A stretch of 64,000 nt of DNA from Dermatemys mawii. Lineage: Eukaryota > Chordata > Testudines > Dermatemydidae. The stretch is taken from assembly GCA_007922305.1 (NCBI GenBank), contig ML677335.1, positions 17,578,679 through 17,642,678 of the forward strand, read 5' to 3'. The notes under the pieces are model-generated. The model had not been told where the DNA came from and did not search any database. It worked only from the letters and a program-made list of their open reading frames with translations. Positions 13,476-25,300 of the stretch are shown here, piece after piece; positions within the stretch are counted from its first letter, which is position 1, and every line of letters starts with the position of its first letter. The position numbers were made by a program, and so were the translations under genes.

Positions 13476-14425
13476 CAGGAACTCCTCACTTAACATTGTA
13501 GTTATGTTCCTGAAAAATGAAACTTCAAGCAAAATGATGTTAAGTGAATCCAATTTCCCCATAACAATTAATGTAAATGAGGGGGTTAGGTTCCAAGGAA
13601 ATTTTTTTCACCAGACAAAAGATTATATGTATATACACACAGTATAAGTTTTAATCAAACAATTTAATACATAGTACACAGTGACGATGATGTGAAGCTT
13701 GATTGAGGTGGAGGAGTCAGAGGGTAGGATATTTCCCAGGGAATGCCTTACTGCTAAATGATGAACTAGCAATTGGCTGAGCCCTCAAGGGTTAACTCTC
13801 ACACTCTACAAGGCAGCAGAAAAGGAGGGAGGGCAGACAGAGACAAACACACACCCACACCATGTGTGTGAGAGTGAGAGAGATGGGCATTTCCCTTTAA
13901 ATACACTGCCTTGTTAATTAGATCAGCAAACTGAGCTGCATCTGCTGCCAGGGCAAGCTCCCTCCCTTCTTCACCCTGTTGTGTGTCCCTGCTCTATGGA
14001 AGATGGGGTAAGTGGGGTGCAGGGGGAGGGGGACAGCCTGACATTAGTCCCCCCATTCTTCCCCTTCTCCCCCACAGCAAGCGGGAGTCTCAGGGAGCAG
14101 CTCCAAGGCAGAGGGCAGGAGCAGCACATGGCAGTGTGGGGAGGGACAGTGAACTGCCAGCAACTGATAGCCTTCTGGGCAGCTGCTGCACAGTGAACTT
14201 AGAGGAGCGGGGAACTGATAGGGAGGCTGCCAGTCCACCGTGATTCCAACCACCCACCAGCTAGCTACAATGGGCTGCTCATCCTGCAAGCAGTGGACAA
14301 AGCAGGCGGATGCCAAACAACATTAGAAAGGAGCATTGCACAACTTTAAATGAGCATGTTCCCTAACTGATCAGCAACGTAACAATGAAACAACATTAAC
14401 CTGGATGAGTTTAAGTGAGTTCCTG
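13476..14425. mobile_element. Non-autonomous pogo/Tigger-type DNA transposon, 950 bp
   Basis: The left end is CAGGAACTCCTCACTTAAC. The reverse complement of the right end is CAGGAACTCACTTAAACTC, the same terminus with a 3-bp deletion. Both ends are flanked by TA (13474-13475 and 14426-14427). Just inside are subterminal copies of the theme acttaacat/aacattaacc and aatgatgttaagtgaatcc. The interior is GC-rich between 13930 and 14260. It holds overlapping frames of 71 to 90 codons that do not resemble transposase, so the element was mobilised in trans. Confidence 0.75.
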
Positions 14426-14427
14426 TA

Positions 14428-16041
14428 CTAATACAATAGTTATTTACACAACAGAAGTGAGTGCTCTTTTGGTCATAGCCAGCAATATAAACTGAAAAGG
14501 CACTAGATGGCTGAGTAATGTATATTACTTAGACTAAACCCAGTATTTGCTATGACAATGGAAGCAGAACACTTGGCACTGCAAGCAGATGAAGTATCTC
14601 AGAGAGACCCAAGAGCTCTCCAGATTGGGCACAGAAAATGTACCTTAGTATACGGAAGAAGAGGCCTCTTCTATTATTTTAAAGAGATTTTATTACAGCA
14701 ATTTATATACTACCCCTCAAGTAGCAGTATGATGACAGACAGTTACACAGACTGCTATAACAAAACCACGTCAGCAGTGTTGTTATGCTGATGACCACCT
14801 CTTAGACACTACTGAGTCTTCAGATGCTACACATTTTGCTAAGTATGTGCTGTGGTTAAAAAACAAAGGAAATTAACATACACAAAACCATATTTGATTA
14901 CAAATGGGAGCAACAAAACCTACCCAAAGCCATGAAACTCCTAATGGGAGCGGACACTCTGATTGCTGTGCAGCTAGGTCTATGGGTCGCCTGTGGCTTT
15001 GCAAAGCATTTTTAAAGCAATTGCAGGATCTTTTTAAGCAGCTACAGAGGGTTATTTTTGGCTGTTTTTGTAAGCTACTTCTCTCAACTCAGAAGTCCTA
15101 GAAGTTTAAAAATTGTTCAGTCATGAATGTTTCTGAGGCCTACAAGGTAAGATGAGGAAATAGGACCCAGCTGTGAAAGCCAGTGGTGGTACTCATTTAC
15201 TCTAAGAAATGTCATTAAATTATCCTCATTCCTGACTAGATACTAAGACATTTTTCAGCTGTAAGGTGATTTTGGATATTTCATTTGTAAACACTATACA
15301 TATCTTATTAATTTTGGCCAGGATACCAAAGGGTTTCCATATCAGTGGGGGCATGTATATTATCTGTAACATGCATAGGGAATGTATGTATTACATGTAC
15401 TGGATGTTTGTGTACTGAGACGAATGAAGGGAACTAGGACCCATATTTGATGTATTGTTTCTTTTTTTAGTATCTATTTGCTGTAGCCATACAATTCTTT
15501 ATTCTGTAAATAGCTACTGTGTTTCTCCTTACCCCCTGGAAAATTAAATGCCAACATCTCAGCAGTCAGGAGTAAGATTATACAATAGCATACCAGTATG
15601 CTATCCAGATTGGGAGGAGTGGGGGGTAGGGTATCCAGTGTCCAGAGACAGTGTGTGTAGCCAGGGAGAGGGATGATTTTAAATTATACACCAAAAATCC
15701 ATTGTCTTTGCAATCTTAAAGATTTTTTTCTACCTGTATTGGTTATCAGTATGTCAAGAGCTAGTTTTCTGATTGTATGTACCATAAATATACATTGCTC
15801 ATATTATTTATATAAGGCTATTTGTGCCATTAGGTTTCAATCATGTCCTCTGGGTAATGCCCAAGTAAAGGGATTTTGGGAGGAGATACATCACTAACAT
15901 GGAGAGACGGAATCCTTTTCTCCAACCCACACAGGGCCTGTGGCATATGTGCAGCAACGACAAATGTGTTGCCATAGTAGTCAAGAGCTTTTGGTCTACA
16001 TTCTCCATTCCTCCCACCCAGACTCTCATGCTCTTCAGGCA
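14428..16041. other. Intergenic stretch without recognised elements
   Basis: AT-rich sequence. The frames at 14552-14791 and 14904-15101 have no recognisable similarity. I see nothing else to annotate. Confidence 0.4.
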
Positions 16042-16049
16042 GTTACAGG

Positions 16050-16482
16050 TAGGGTGACCAGATGTCAGGGCCGGCTCCAGGCACCAAAGCAGCAAGTGCG
16101 TGCCTGGGGCAGCAAGTCGCAGGAGGCGGCCTGACAATTGCTCTTAGGGCGGCAGTCAGGCGGGATTTGGTGGCATGGCTGTGGGAGGTCCATGGGTGCC
16201 ATGGATTTGACGGCATTTCGGCAGCAGATAAACCGAAGCCACTGGACCCACAGACCTCCCACCGAAACACCGCGGAATCAGTGGGGCCAGCGGATTTCCT
16301 TCACGCTTGCCACCAAAAGCCACCTAACTGCCACACTTGGGCCAGCAAAAACCCTAGAGCCGCCCCTGCCACATGTCCTGATTTTATAGGGAAAGTCCTG
16401 ACTTTTGGGTCTTTTTCTTTTATAAGCTCCTATTATCCCAACCCCTATTCTGATTTTTCACATTTGCTGTCTGGTCACGCTA
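16050..16482. mobile_element. Outer hAT-type MITE, interrupted by a second MITE
   Basis: Ends TAGGGTGACCAGATG and CTGTCTGGTCACGCTA form an inverted repeat. An exact 8-bp target duplication GTTACAGG lies at 16042-16049 and 16483-16490, diagnostic of hAT insertion. The body (gtcctgattttatagggaaa ... ctgatttttcacatttgctg) matches the copies at 59474-59688. A 303-bp element sits inside it just after the left end; without that insertion the outer element is about 122 bp. Confidence 0.8.
16066..16368. mobile_element. Inner hAT-type MITE nested in another hAT MITE
   Basis: Ends CAGGGCCGGCTCCAGG and CCTAGAGCCGCCCCTG are inverted repeats. The flanks CCAGATGT (16058-16065) and CCACATGT (16369-16376) are an 8-bp target duplication with one mismatch. 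Its termini resemble those of the larger element at 42528-43831, pointing to one mobilising transposase family. The interior is GC-rich and gives overlapping spurious frames in several phases (16062-16496 among others); none looks like a protein. Confidence 0.8.
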
Positions 16483-17134
16483 GTTACAGGGTTTAGGTTC
16501 AATAGCCCTGTGCAGCTTTTTCATTAGGAGCCTGATCCAAAGCCCACTAAAGTCAACACAAATTCTCCTATGTGGTTTGATGGTCTCTGATCATGCCCTT
16601 ACCAGCTGGCAGTTGAGGAGTGCTGTGTGGGAATGACATTTTTCCTTTTTCTTGGCTGTCTTCTCTGTACTTGTTCACTCACATGATTCTCATGGACAGA
16701 CAGGATCAGCAGCTTGCTTGTATCTCACAGCATTATATCTCTGACCCTTAGACTGTCTTTCAAAGGCATCAATGAGCAGTGGGGGTTTTGTGTTGTGAGC
16801 TAGCTAAACTGTGCTCAAATTATATGAGCATCTTCAAGAGAAACTGGGAAGTCACAGAGTCATTGCAAACAACACCTCTGTAGCTGTGCAGCTGTTAATC
16901 TCTCAGCTGGATGAAATTCAAAGTTAGTGTTTCACATAATTTAACTCAAACTTTTACCATTCTATTTGACATGATTTGATCTTCCAACTCCAAACCCTAC
17001 TCCGCAAATTTTCTGTTTTGTGAAATATTGGTAAAATGGCAGTTTTTACATTTAAAAATATGCAGCAAAAGTACATTTCTGTGTGTATTGTATAATCACT
17101 TTTGATGAGATGATCGCCTTTTCACCTTAACGTG

Positions 17135-17375
17135 AGCCAGGGAATTTGTCTGGCTTCAGCTTCCATCCATTGGTTCTTATTACAGCTTTCTCTGCTAGCT
17201 GATGCACTATTTTCTCCCCAAGAAGGAAAATATACACTATAATTGAGTTATCTCTCAAACTTCTTTTTGATAAAGTAAACAGACTGGACAATTCAGTTCT
17301 GTTTATCCTGAAAGACTTGAGGATGGAAGCGAGACACTTCTTTGCAGTAGCAGAATTTTGCACTGAGGATTTTTA
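17135..17375 (-). mobile_element. CR1 LINE fragment (C-terminal ORF2 / 3' UTR junction)
   Basis: On the minus strand the order is a leucine/serine-rich stretch (RTELSSLFTLSKRSLRDN), then a region reading gaaccaatggatggaagctg and aagccagacaaattc. The same order is seen in the plus-strand CR1 at 46781-46940 (caatctgtttaatgtatc ... accttcacaggg ... aagaaccaatggctagg). This is the region where CR1 ORF2 ends and the 3' UTR begins. It is strongly decayed. Confidence 0.55.
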
Positions 17376-17469
17376 TATTCTTCTGATTTGCACATTATGG
17401 GCTATCTTCTGCTCTCATTACACCTGGGTCTAACTAACTTCAGTATCTACATAGCAGTCAATGAAGTTT

Positions 17470-17541
17470 TTCCAGATTCACACCAATGTAACGGAGCAGA
17501 CTTTGTTCCAGATTCACATCAATGTAACAGAGCAGACTTTG
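17470..17541. repeat. Tandem duplication, 2 x 36 bp
   Basis: Two adjacent units of 36 bp, each starting ttccagattcaca(c/t) and ending gagcagactttg, differ at only two positions (C/T and G/A). This indicates a recent local duplication. The unit resembles the gtgtaac-containing short repeats common in this genome. Confidence 0.9.
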
Positions 17542-19560
17542 TCCTCTGGCACTGGTTAGTTCTGCTTCTACAGCATAAACATCAGGAACAGTTTAAAAAA
17601 CTTTATGGGATTAACTCAGCCCACTACACATTATAGCATCAGTGGTTTGGTTCCCTGGTGCAATGAGCCTGCCAAACCTAGAAGGGCAACAATTCCACCT
17701 GGGAAACAGATGAAACTCTTTTAGTATCTTATCCTTATTTAGGAACAGTGAAATTAGGTACAGTATATTTGGGAGAAGAGCCGTTTTGGCTCATTACAAT
17801 GGCTTTTGATTATTCTGTGTATAATCTAATTATATCCTGAAACACACAAGGCATAGAAGAGAACATCATTTTAAAGAACAAGTGAATAGAGTATAAGCCA
17901 CTGATTCCCATCCTATCATATAAAAGCCACTGTTGCTTGCTACATTAACAGACTTTAGTCTTTGATATCAAAAATTGCTTGAAGCTGAGAGAAATTGAAG
18001 CTGCAGTAACATTAAATATAGAAATGCTTCTTTCACTATACACTAATATTTGGGGGTTTTTTTTATTAGGCTCAAACCTAGGTCTAGTCTAAGAGCCACA
18101 CACAGCACTGATTCCCTGCTCTCCTTTATGCTGCTCTAACAGCATATTTCTCTTACACACACAAGGGAACTAGGGCTCTGAAGGTCACATTGATAGTTTG
18201 TAAATAATCGTTTCCATATGTGGTAGGCCATATTTCTTGGATATGTATAAGGCACATAAAGGAAACTTTACAGTAAAAAGAAAGGGACATGCTTCCAAAA
18301 TCCAGAATTCATGCTATCTGTGGGAGTCATGACACGTAAAGTCAGATCCTCATGCCACCTAAACCCAGTGCTGATCTGGGGTTCTCACTGGAAAACAAAT
18401 AGAATATTACAATTGTTCTATTATTATGTGTGTGTTTACAGCTGTGCCAGCCTGAGGGGGAGGGACAGAATAGCGAGCCAGTTTGCAGATACTGAAAGGT
18501 CAAAGTGGTATGGCCAGCTGCCATAATTCTTAGAGTACATCAGGAATTAAAAATTCTAATGACTTGGCCCGATACTTACTTACATTTAGTTTAGATTAGA
18601 ACATTGAACTGAGACACAGATTTTATATCTTGTTAATAGTGATTACTATAAAGTGAAAATAGCACTTCCCACTCTTTGACCCCAAGGTAGTTTATTATAA
18701 TTATTTTTATAGATTAGTTGTAAAATATTATATCAGTTATGAACAAAAGGGCTTGTTTTTCCACTCACTAACTTCCACAATGTGTAGTTTTTTTACCCAT
18801 GAGTTGAGAATGCTACCTCATGAGGATTCTTTACTCACTTTTGCACCTACTTTGCACACATCTAAGCCACCCATGATGCAAAGCAGCAGAGAACCAAGCA
18901 CAACACTTAACTAGGAGAAGGAGTTAGAGTTAATAGGCGTTTGGAAAAGTTGTGTTTTAAGGAGGAACTTGAAAGAAGAAAGGGTAGAGTCATAGCATAT
19001 TGGTTCAAGGAGGGGTTCCAAGCATTGGGGGCTGCATTGAAGAAATCCCACAGAAGAAAATAATAAAATCCTTGGCAATGTGAAAAGAGGTTGAGATCAA
19101 ATTAAAAATGATTTAAGCCTTTTCCCAAAATTCCAGTCAAACCCCAAACCTGGAACTCTCAGCTATTTTTGCCTCTGCATTTCCTGGTGCCCCCGTGAGA
19201 GGGACCGTTCTTGTTGGTTTTGGTCCAGATAAAACCAGGAAGGGATGAAAATCTTACATGAGGGCCCAGATTTCCAGACAATTGAAATTTAGATAAGGTT
19301 GGACAAGTATCCAAACTTTATACTCATAGAAGCCAGAGGGTAATTTATTAAAAATATTTTTGTTGCGGAATTGTAGCTATACAGTCATAACTATCTAATG
19401 TATACGTCAGACTCACCTTAAACATCAGCTACGGCTTCCATGTACTCTGTTGCAATGTTTCACACATACACTCTGTGGCTTCTAAATGTACTTACGATGG
19501 CCATTCTAAGTATATCTGAAAAGCAGAAGAGAAAATAATGTGAATGTAAAGGATAGGACA

Positions 19561-19787
19561 AGTGACAAAGAGTCCTGTGGCACCTTAAAGACTAACTAAA
19601 GTATTGAAGCATAAGCTTTTGTAAGCTAATACTCACTTCGACGGGCCCACTTCCACTGCATGGATCCGACAAAGTGGGTATTAGCCCACGAAAGCTTATG
19701 CTCTAAAACTTTAGTTAGTCTTTAAGGTGCCACAGGACTCTTTGTCACTTCTGCTATTCCAGACTAATACGGCTACCCCTCTGATTC
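19561..19787. mobile_element. Fold-back interspersed repeat with long inverted arms
   Basis: The left arm starts agtgacaaagagtcctgtgg and runs through caccttaaagactaact and gcataagctttt to about 19637. The right arm is its near-perfect reverse complement and ends ccacaggactctttgtcact at 19749, giving a hairpin of about 80-bp arms around a loop with ctgcatggatccgac. A tail (ccagactaatacggctaccc) follows. I know this repeat from turtle genomes but cannot name its class with certainty. Confidence 0.75.
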
Positions 19788-19849
19788 TTAAGGATAGGAC
19801 CAGTCTGTTAAAATCAGAGCAGTGTTATGAACTAAGGGCCAGATCATGG

Positions 19850-20480
19850 TTCTGACTTGTCTGCACATAGTGCAAGTTGGGGTGTATTTGACAGATGTGT
19901 AATGCTCACCTATGCACTTCCCAGTTCTTGTGGCACCGGGTTACAACAGTTTGAGGTACATATGCGGGGATCGGTTCTGGGGAGAAGTACCTGGCCTCAC
20001 CCCACCAGCAAAAGCATGAGTGTCCCTCTGCCGCCACAGCAGCACCAGAAGATCATCCCAGTGCCAGGATTATCTGCCCTAGGCCAGTTACGCCAGCTTT
20101 AGGGGCTGTTTACATTGACGATGCTCATTCTGTGTGTTTGGTTTATCCAAATTTTTAAAAATGCCCCTGACAATTACATGTAGCCAATCTGGGGCACCTC
20201 TGGTCTCCGTGCATGGTACATTCTTCCCTCCCAAATGATTCAGTGGCCCTCCAAAGGACGAGTGGGTCCTGGCCGTCCTTCCATCTGCAGCAATAAAGGG
20301 GCCACTTCTCCTGCGGCTGGAGCAAGGCCCCTGCAGCTGAGTCACTCCCCGCAGACACTGTGCCCGTCTATGTCTGTGTACATGAGTGGGCAGTCCTGGC
20401 CACAGGCAAGCTATCCTGGGCCTGCATGGATAACTATGTTAACCGGGTTCCTGACGTAGTAACTACTACTACTGGCCCCC
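19850..20480. other. GC-richer patch, probably repeat-derived, unclassified
   Basis: The composition is clearly above the surrounding AT-rich DNA. Many short overlapping frames on both strands (such as 20155-20358) cross it, but none has a recognisable domain or splice context. I found no terminal repeats. It could be an eroded element. Confidence 0.3.
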
Positions 20481-21297
20481 AGAGGCTCACAGCACTCAGG
20501 TTAGACCAGCGTTCATAAGGGTTCTTCTCATTCCAGGAACCTCCTTCTTGTTCAAGAAGACTCCCCAATAAGTGCTGCCAAACAAACATGTCTGTTGGCC
20601 ATTTATTACAGCTGCTGCTTCCAAGGATCTGTGGGAGCCGGTTCCCTTGGGCCCCCAAAATAGGAGGAGGAAGGGGAAGAGCCCCTGAAAAATCTGCTGG
20701 TTTAAATTCACCCAAATTTCTGCAAACCTTTTCAGCATATTCCCTTTTCACTCATAGGAAGTTCACGCTAAATCTGGATTTGCTCTAAACCAGGAGCACA
20801 GAAATGACGTAAAGCAAATCCAGTTGACTGGATGGTTTCACTGAGAAATCAATTTTTGCTGCTGCTCTCCTTCCGACCAGGCCTTCTCTTCTAAACGTAA
20901 CCGAATAAAACCCAGGCCAGGCTCCCCACTAACCTTCAGTTGCCTTCTGCAAGACATTGCACTTGTTTGCACTTTACACCTTCTGCCCCCGCAGGATCTT
21001 TAAGGTTAGCAGCCTGGCCCCCTACTTCCTCTCCACAACTCTTCAATGCCAAAGCAGCCATTTGCCTCACTTCCCTCGGCCTTCTTCCTCACATGGAGAA
21101 AGTAAGCTGGCCTGCCTCCCTCCTTAAATCCACCTGAGGAGACAGCCAAAAAAGCTTTTCCAGTCCTGCTCCTCCCCTGCTACCTATAAAACAGTATGAC
21201 TGCAAAGCTGTCAATGGGCTACCAGGGAAAAACCACACTCACCAGGATTCCAGGTTTCCTTATCTGCCTAGGTATTTCAACCTCATGCATCACTCTA

Positions 21298-21470
21298 AGA
21301 GCTAGATTTTTAAAGGTATTTAGGCATCAAAACATGCAGATAGGTGCCTTATGGAATTTTCAAATGTGTCTAGTTGTCTAACTCCCATACCTGTGTGCTT
21401 TTGAAAAAAGCCACTTGGCTCTTATCTGTATCGTTAGGCACCTAAATATGTTCAAAAATCTGTCCCTATG
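21298..21470. repeat. Palindromic repeat with TTAGGCA-type arms
   Basis: The left arm agatttttaaaggtatttagg and the right arm ttaggcacctaaatatgttc followed by aaaaatct are inverted with respect to each other around a central tctaactcccatac. Related degraded motifs occur at 10677-10760 and 37349-37615. The mobilising family is unknown to me. Confidence 0.55.
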
Positions 21471-21991
21471 TGTCTTCCAAAGATTGTATAAGTAAATAAG
21501 CAGATCCTTGAAACTTTTGCACAGCTCTACAGTTAATGAGACACAACAAACACTTCAAAATGATCATGTTGGTACAAAAAAGCAAAATATACAATATGAT
21601 TTGAACATAAAGGGTTAGGCAATAAACAATCCTGAACTCCTATATTTTGTGCTAACCAGAGCGCACATCCAAGGGTTTTCCAGGCTCTCTTTTTCATAGC
21701 AGGTAATGGTTCATATCAAAAAGACATGATAAAGTAACACAAAGGTTTTACATGCAGATGATGTGCCTTTTGAAGATATCAGAATACTTTCCTGAGGTGA
21801 AAAAAACCTTTTCTGCAGAATGCAAAGTCAAATGGATTATATAAATGGTGGTTTGTTTTCAGTGAGTGTGGTCTGGGTTTCAGCTGAGCCCAGAAGGAAC
21901 GATCAACACAAATCTCAAAAGTCACTTGAGTTTTGCTCAGCCATAGCTAGTACTCAGTAGTGGTACACCGGATTGTGCAGTCGTTCCATTA

Positions 21992-21997
21992 TTTAAT
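21992..21997 (-). promoter_or_regulatory. Candidate polyadenylation signal ATTAAA for the minus-strand gene
   Basis: The minus strand reads ATTAAA 102 nt past the TGA stop, followed by a GT-containing stretch. ATTAAA is the commonest variant of AATAAA. I saw no canonical AATAAA on this strand in the first kilobase after the stop. Such hexamers are frequent in AT-rich DNA, so the call is weak without transcript data. Confidence 0.3.
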
Positions 21998-22098
21998 AAC
22001 TAATTTAAAGGTAACCTGGAACACCCAATAAAAACACTAAGCCAGAAATGTAGTTGGTAGCTATTTTAGTAAAACACTGTCTTCAAGACAGTAAGTGC

Positions 22099-22370
22099 TC
22101 ATGCCAGAAAGTTTGTATCCGGATCTAACTTCCTAAAAGTTTGAAGATGTCTAGATCTGAGGACTTTGGACCCATTCCTATTATTCAGGGTTAAAGATTC
22201 CATGAAAAGACAGTCCTTTGGGTCTCCAATGACCTCTGAAAAAATATGTCTACACATTAGCTTAACGATTGGTACCTCTCTGATTAAGTACCCCAGAAGA
22301 TGCATCATTCTCTGAACATCAAAATCATATGGGCTCTGGCTCTGCAAGGATTGTGACTTTTCATCAATCA
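22099..22370 (-). CDS. Terminal coding exon with stop codon (fifth of five)
   Basis: On the minus strand a tract of seven T's followed by cag leads into 2 nt (TG) completing Val with the preceding exon, then 89 codons and TGA at 22099-22101. The peptide starts IDEKSQSLQSQSPYDFDVQR, continues with MMHLLGYLIREVPIVKLMCR, and ends with FRKLDPDTNFLA at the stop. The first third is polar and Ser/Gln-rich, the middle hydrophobic and helical, the end basic. A second T-rich acceptor lies inside the exon (ttttttcag ending at 22236) and is also in frame. A candidate polyadenylation signal lies about 100 nt downstream. The protein family is not recognised. This exon fixes the C-terminus and 3' end of the gene. 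Confidence 0.76.
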
Positions 22371-25300
22371 CTGAAAAAAATCATTCTGACATTGTCAGAT
22401 CTGAAAAACTTCCCTTGATTTATATGCACATGTCTATGTACTTTCTATTAGAGATTCTGTATGTTTTCTTTTAAAAATAAAAAATTAAAGAGATTCTACA
22501 ATATATATAATTTTCCTGCTGTTCCTTGGGCCATTCACAGTAAATGTAGGATGCCAATATACTGAAACTAAACATCGTGCTGAGTCGAGACATTTATAGC
22601 AAAGTGAGTAAAGTAAAGCAAAGCACAGAATCTGCCCCATTATCCACACCCAGTGCTGTGAATTGGCTCTGAATGTAACTGTGTGTCATTTTTAGATCTC
22701 CCTAGCCTCTCTCTCTCATTGCAAATGAAATTTTAGCAACTGTTTTTATTTTAAAACCTGGCTCAGATTGAGCCAGTATGTCTTCAAAACTGCTGTCTTC
22801 TTTACCCGAATCTCAACTTTCATTTTTTTTTAATTAAGTCTCTAGAGAAGAAACACTTGTCACATTTTTTGAGGTTAACAAAGTGACTGCCTGAGTCTTG
22901 AACAATAACTCAGAAATGTAAACTGCCCTATATAGACACAGCACAGCTGAGGGTTAACTTAAATGCTCAGTGATGATCATTTAAATGTCAACATTATTCA
23001 TTATTTCATTCTTCATGTACAAAAGCAGCAGGAGGGTAGCAAATCTGTAGTTTTCAGTGAGTGATGTCTCATTTTGCTGTCACTTGTCGGTAGCAGTTAT
23101 TAGATACTGTAGAAAAAAATTTTTACTGGAAGATACTAATTTGTCAAAACTGAAACTGTTCACAAGAAAGGATCAGTTTCCACAAGATATTTGGTTTGGA
23201 ATTTTTTTAAAAATTGTTGACAGATCCTGTTTTGACATTTTCTAAATGAAAAATTCTCGGTGTTCCCTCCCTCCCCCATGGAAATGATTTTGCTTTAAAA
23301 TTTAAGCAAATGATAATAAAAAATAATAAAAAGGTCAAAATGAAAAAAAAGTTTCAAAACATTGAAATGAAACATTTTGTTTGTCTGAACTGGAATCTCT
23401 TTTAGGACTGTCGGTTCATGAACATTTTCAGTTTTTGACCAATTTCAGAATGGGAAAAAAGTTTTCAAAATTCTCAAAACATTTCCTGGAATAAGAGAAC
23501 TGTTTCTTGCCTACCTCTAGATTCAGAGGATACTGATACTAAGGAGATCCTACTTCCAGAAGCCTAGGGGAACCCTGGATGTATTTGAGTCCCACCCAGG
23601 GAAGCTAAGCTCCGGGCAGCAGCTTTTCACTTTGGCAGCTCACATGGGCAGAGTTCATTTTAGGGTGGGGACTTGGAAGAATATCACTTTTTTTTAATAC
23701 CAATTCAACCCTTTTTGAAAGCATGCTCTGCTTCCCTTTCATGATACTCTGACTTCTCTCTCTTTCTGGCTGATGTCAAGTGTGCAGTTTGTGAGCACTG
23801 CAGCAGAAAGCTCTACAAAGTTTCCATTAAAAACATCTAGTACCATTAATGTGGTTTCAGTGGGTGTACATCTTTTCTGTACTCTTCTACAGTTTTTATA
23901 CTGCTCACACCAATGTACTATCGCAATGCCTTTCAGCAGTGGATAAAACAATACAAGTATCATGTGTCAGGTCAGAATGATCCTTATTGTCCAAACCATG
24001 ACCCAAGTTTTTTTGTCTAACACTGAACATGATTCTGACATGATGTTACACTTGGCTTAATTCATTTAAGAAACGCTGATGAGCAAAGCATTGAGAAGAC
24101 AATGAATTCCTGCATTTTGAGGACTCTGAGTGCAGCCCTATTGGCAAGTTCCAGTAGGATCACTAAGGTATAAGTGAGAGACAAATATGACACATTCAGA
24201 TTGGCTAATTTAGAATATTAAGTTTTAGGGCTTAATCCACCCCAGATAAAACTTTCAGCAAGTGGTGTTGGAAAATCTCTTCTCTCCCAAAGTTTGGCTC
24301 TCACTGAGCCAACTCCTGAGTCCAAAGTCAGAATTGCCCGTTGGCTATACTACGTCTACAGAATATCATCTCTAGGCTATTCCTCCTCCTCCTTTATTGC
24401 TTCTTCGACTGATCCTCTGCTTCTTCCTGCACCAATCATCTCAGGAGAATTAAGCTGTGCAAACAAACGCCTACTGCATATAAAAATTGGTTGGGGGAGG
24501 GGGAAAGAGGAGATTTTTAAAACCCAACCTTTCACCACATTTACTAAAGCACAAATCCTGATTCTAGCTTCCAGCACAAGTAACTCCACTGAACTTTGGG
24601 AAATTCTGAACTGTCCCTGCAGGTGCTGGACTGGCAGAAGGCCATTCAATGTCTATTACTCCAGGCTAAGGTTAGTGTAGCTTCCTGAGTCAGGGAGGGA
24701 CCAGATGATCCTCAGAAGAGAAGCTCTTCCTGCCCGGTCTCTCCCCATGTCTGCCTCACCATGGGTAGCTAAACAAGAAACCTTTACAAAACAGAATTCC
24801 ATACATGGAAGGCATCTCCTGTCCTGATTCCCCAATCTATTTTCCTTTATGAAAATTCCTGCACTGATTCCTTCGTATCCAAGATCTCTACATCCTGGGA
24901 ACAGGATTTTCACATATATACCAAACATATTACAGTTGTACTGCCATCTTGGATCTTATTCCACAAAAAATATTGGCTTTCACTCTACTAGGCCAGAGAT
25001 TCATAGACAAGGTAGAATCCAAAAAAGGCTTTTCCAACTTAGGTTTTGTGCTCCTAGGCCTGAACAATTAATCCTCATCTCAGTGTAGTTTTTGATTTTC
25101 TAGCTGACAAATGGAATGGAGTTATGGCTGGAATGTCAACATTTTTACCATGCAATTAATTGTTATTTTTATTACCATTGTGCCTAAGAGCATCAGTCAG
25201 GGATCAGAACACCATTGTCCTAGGTTTTATACAAACAGAAGAAAGAAGTTGTTCCCTGCTATGGAAACAGTATGTGTGTTGGGGATGGGGGGAAAATCGC

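Larger units (their letters stand above)
20481..22098. other. Downstream flank of the gene, including its possible 3' UTR
   Basis: The last ~110 bp next to 22099 would be the 3' UTR if the ATTAAA at 21992 is used. A degenerate palindromic repeat occupies 21298-21470 (aggtatttaggcatcaaaac ... cgttaggcacctaaatatgt). Otherwise nothing is recognised. Confidence 0.4.

Noticed and set aside
16062..16496. Overlapping frames up to 144 codons on both strands
   Set aside because: They come from the GC-rich inner hAT MITE and run across its target duplication.
23739..23963. Minus-strand frame of 74 codons with plausible composition, considered as an extra exon
   Set aside because: No acceptor or donor pair fits phase 1 on both sides, and the frame ends in a stop while the next exon joins well without it.
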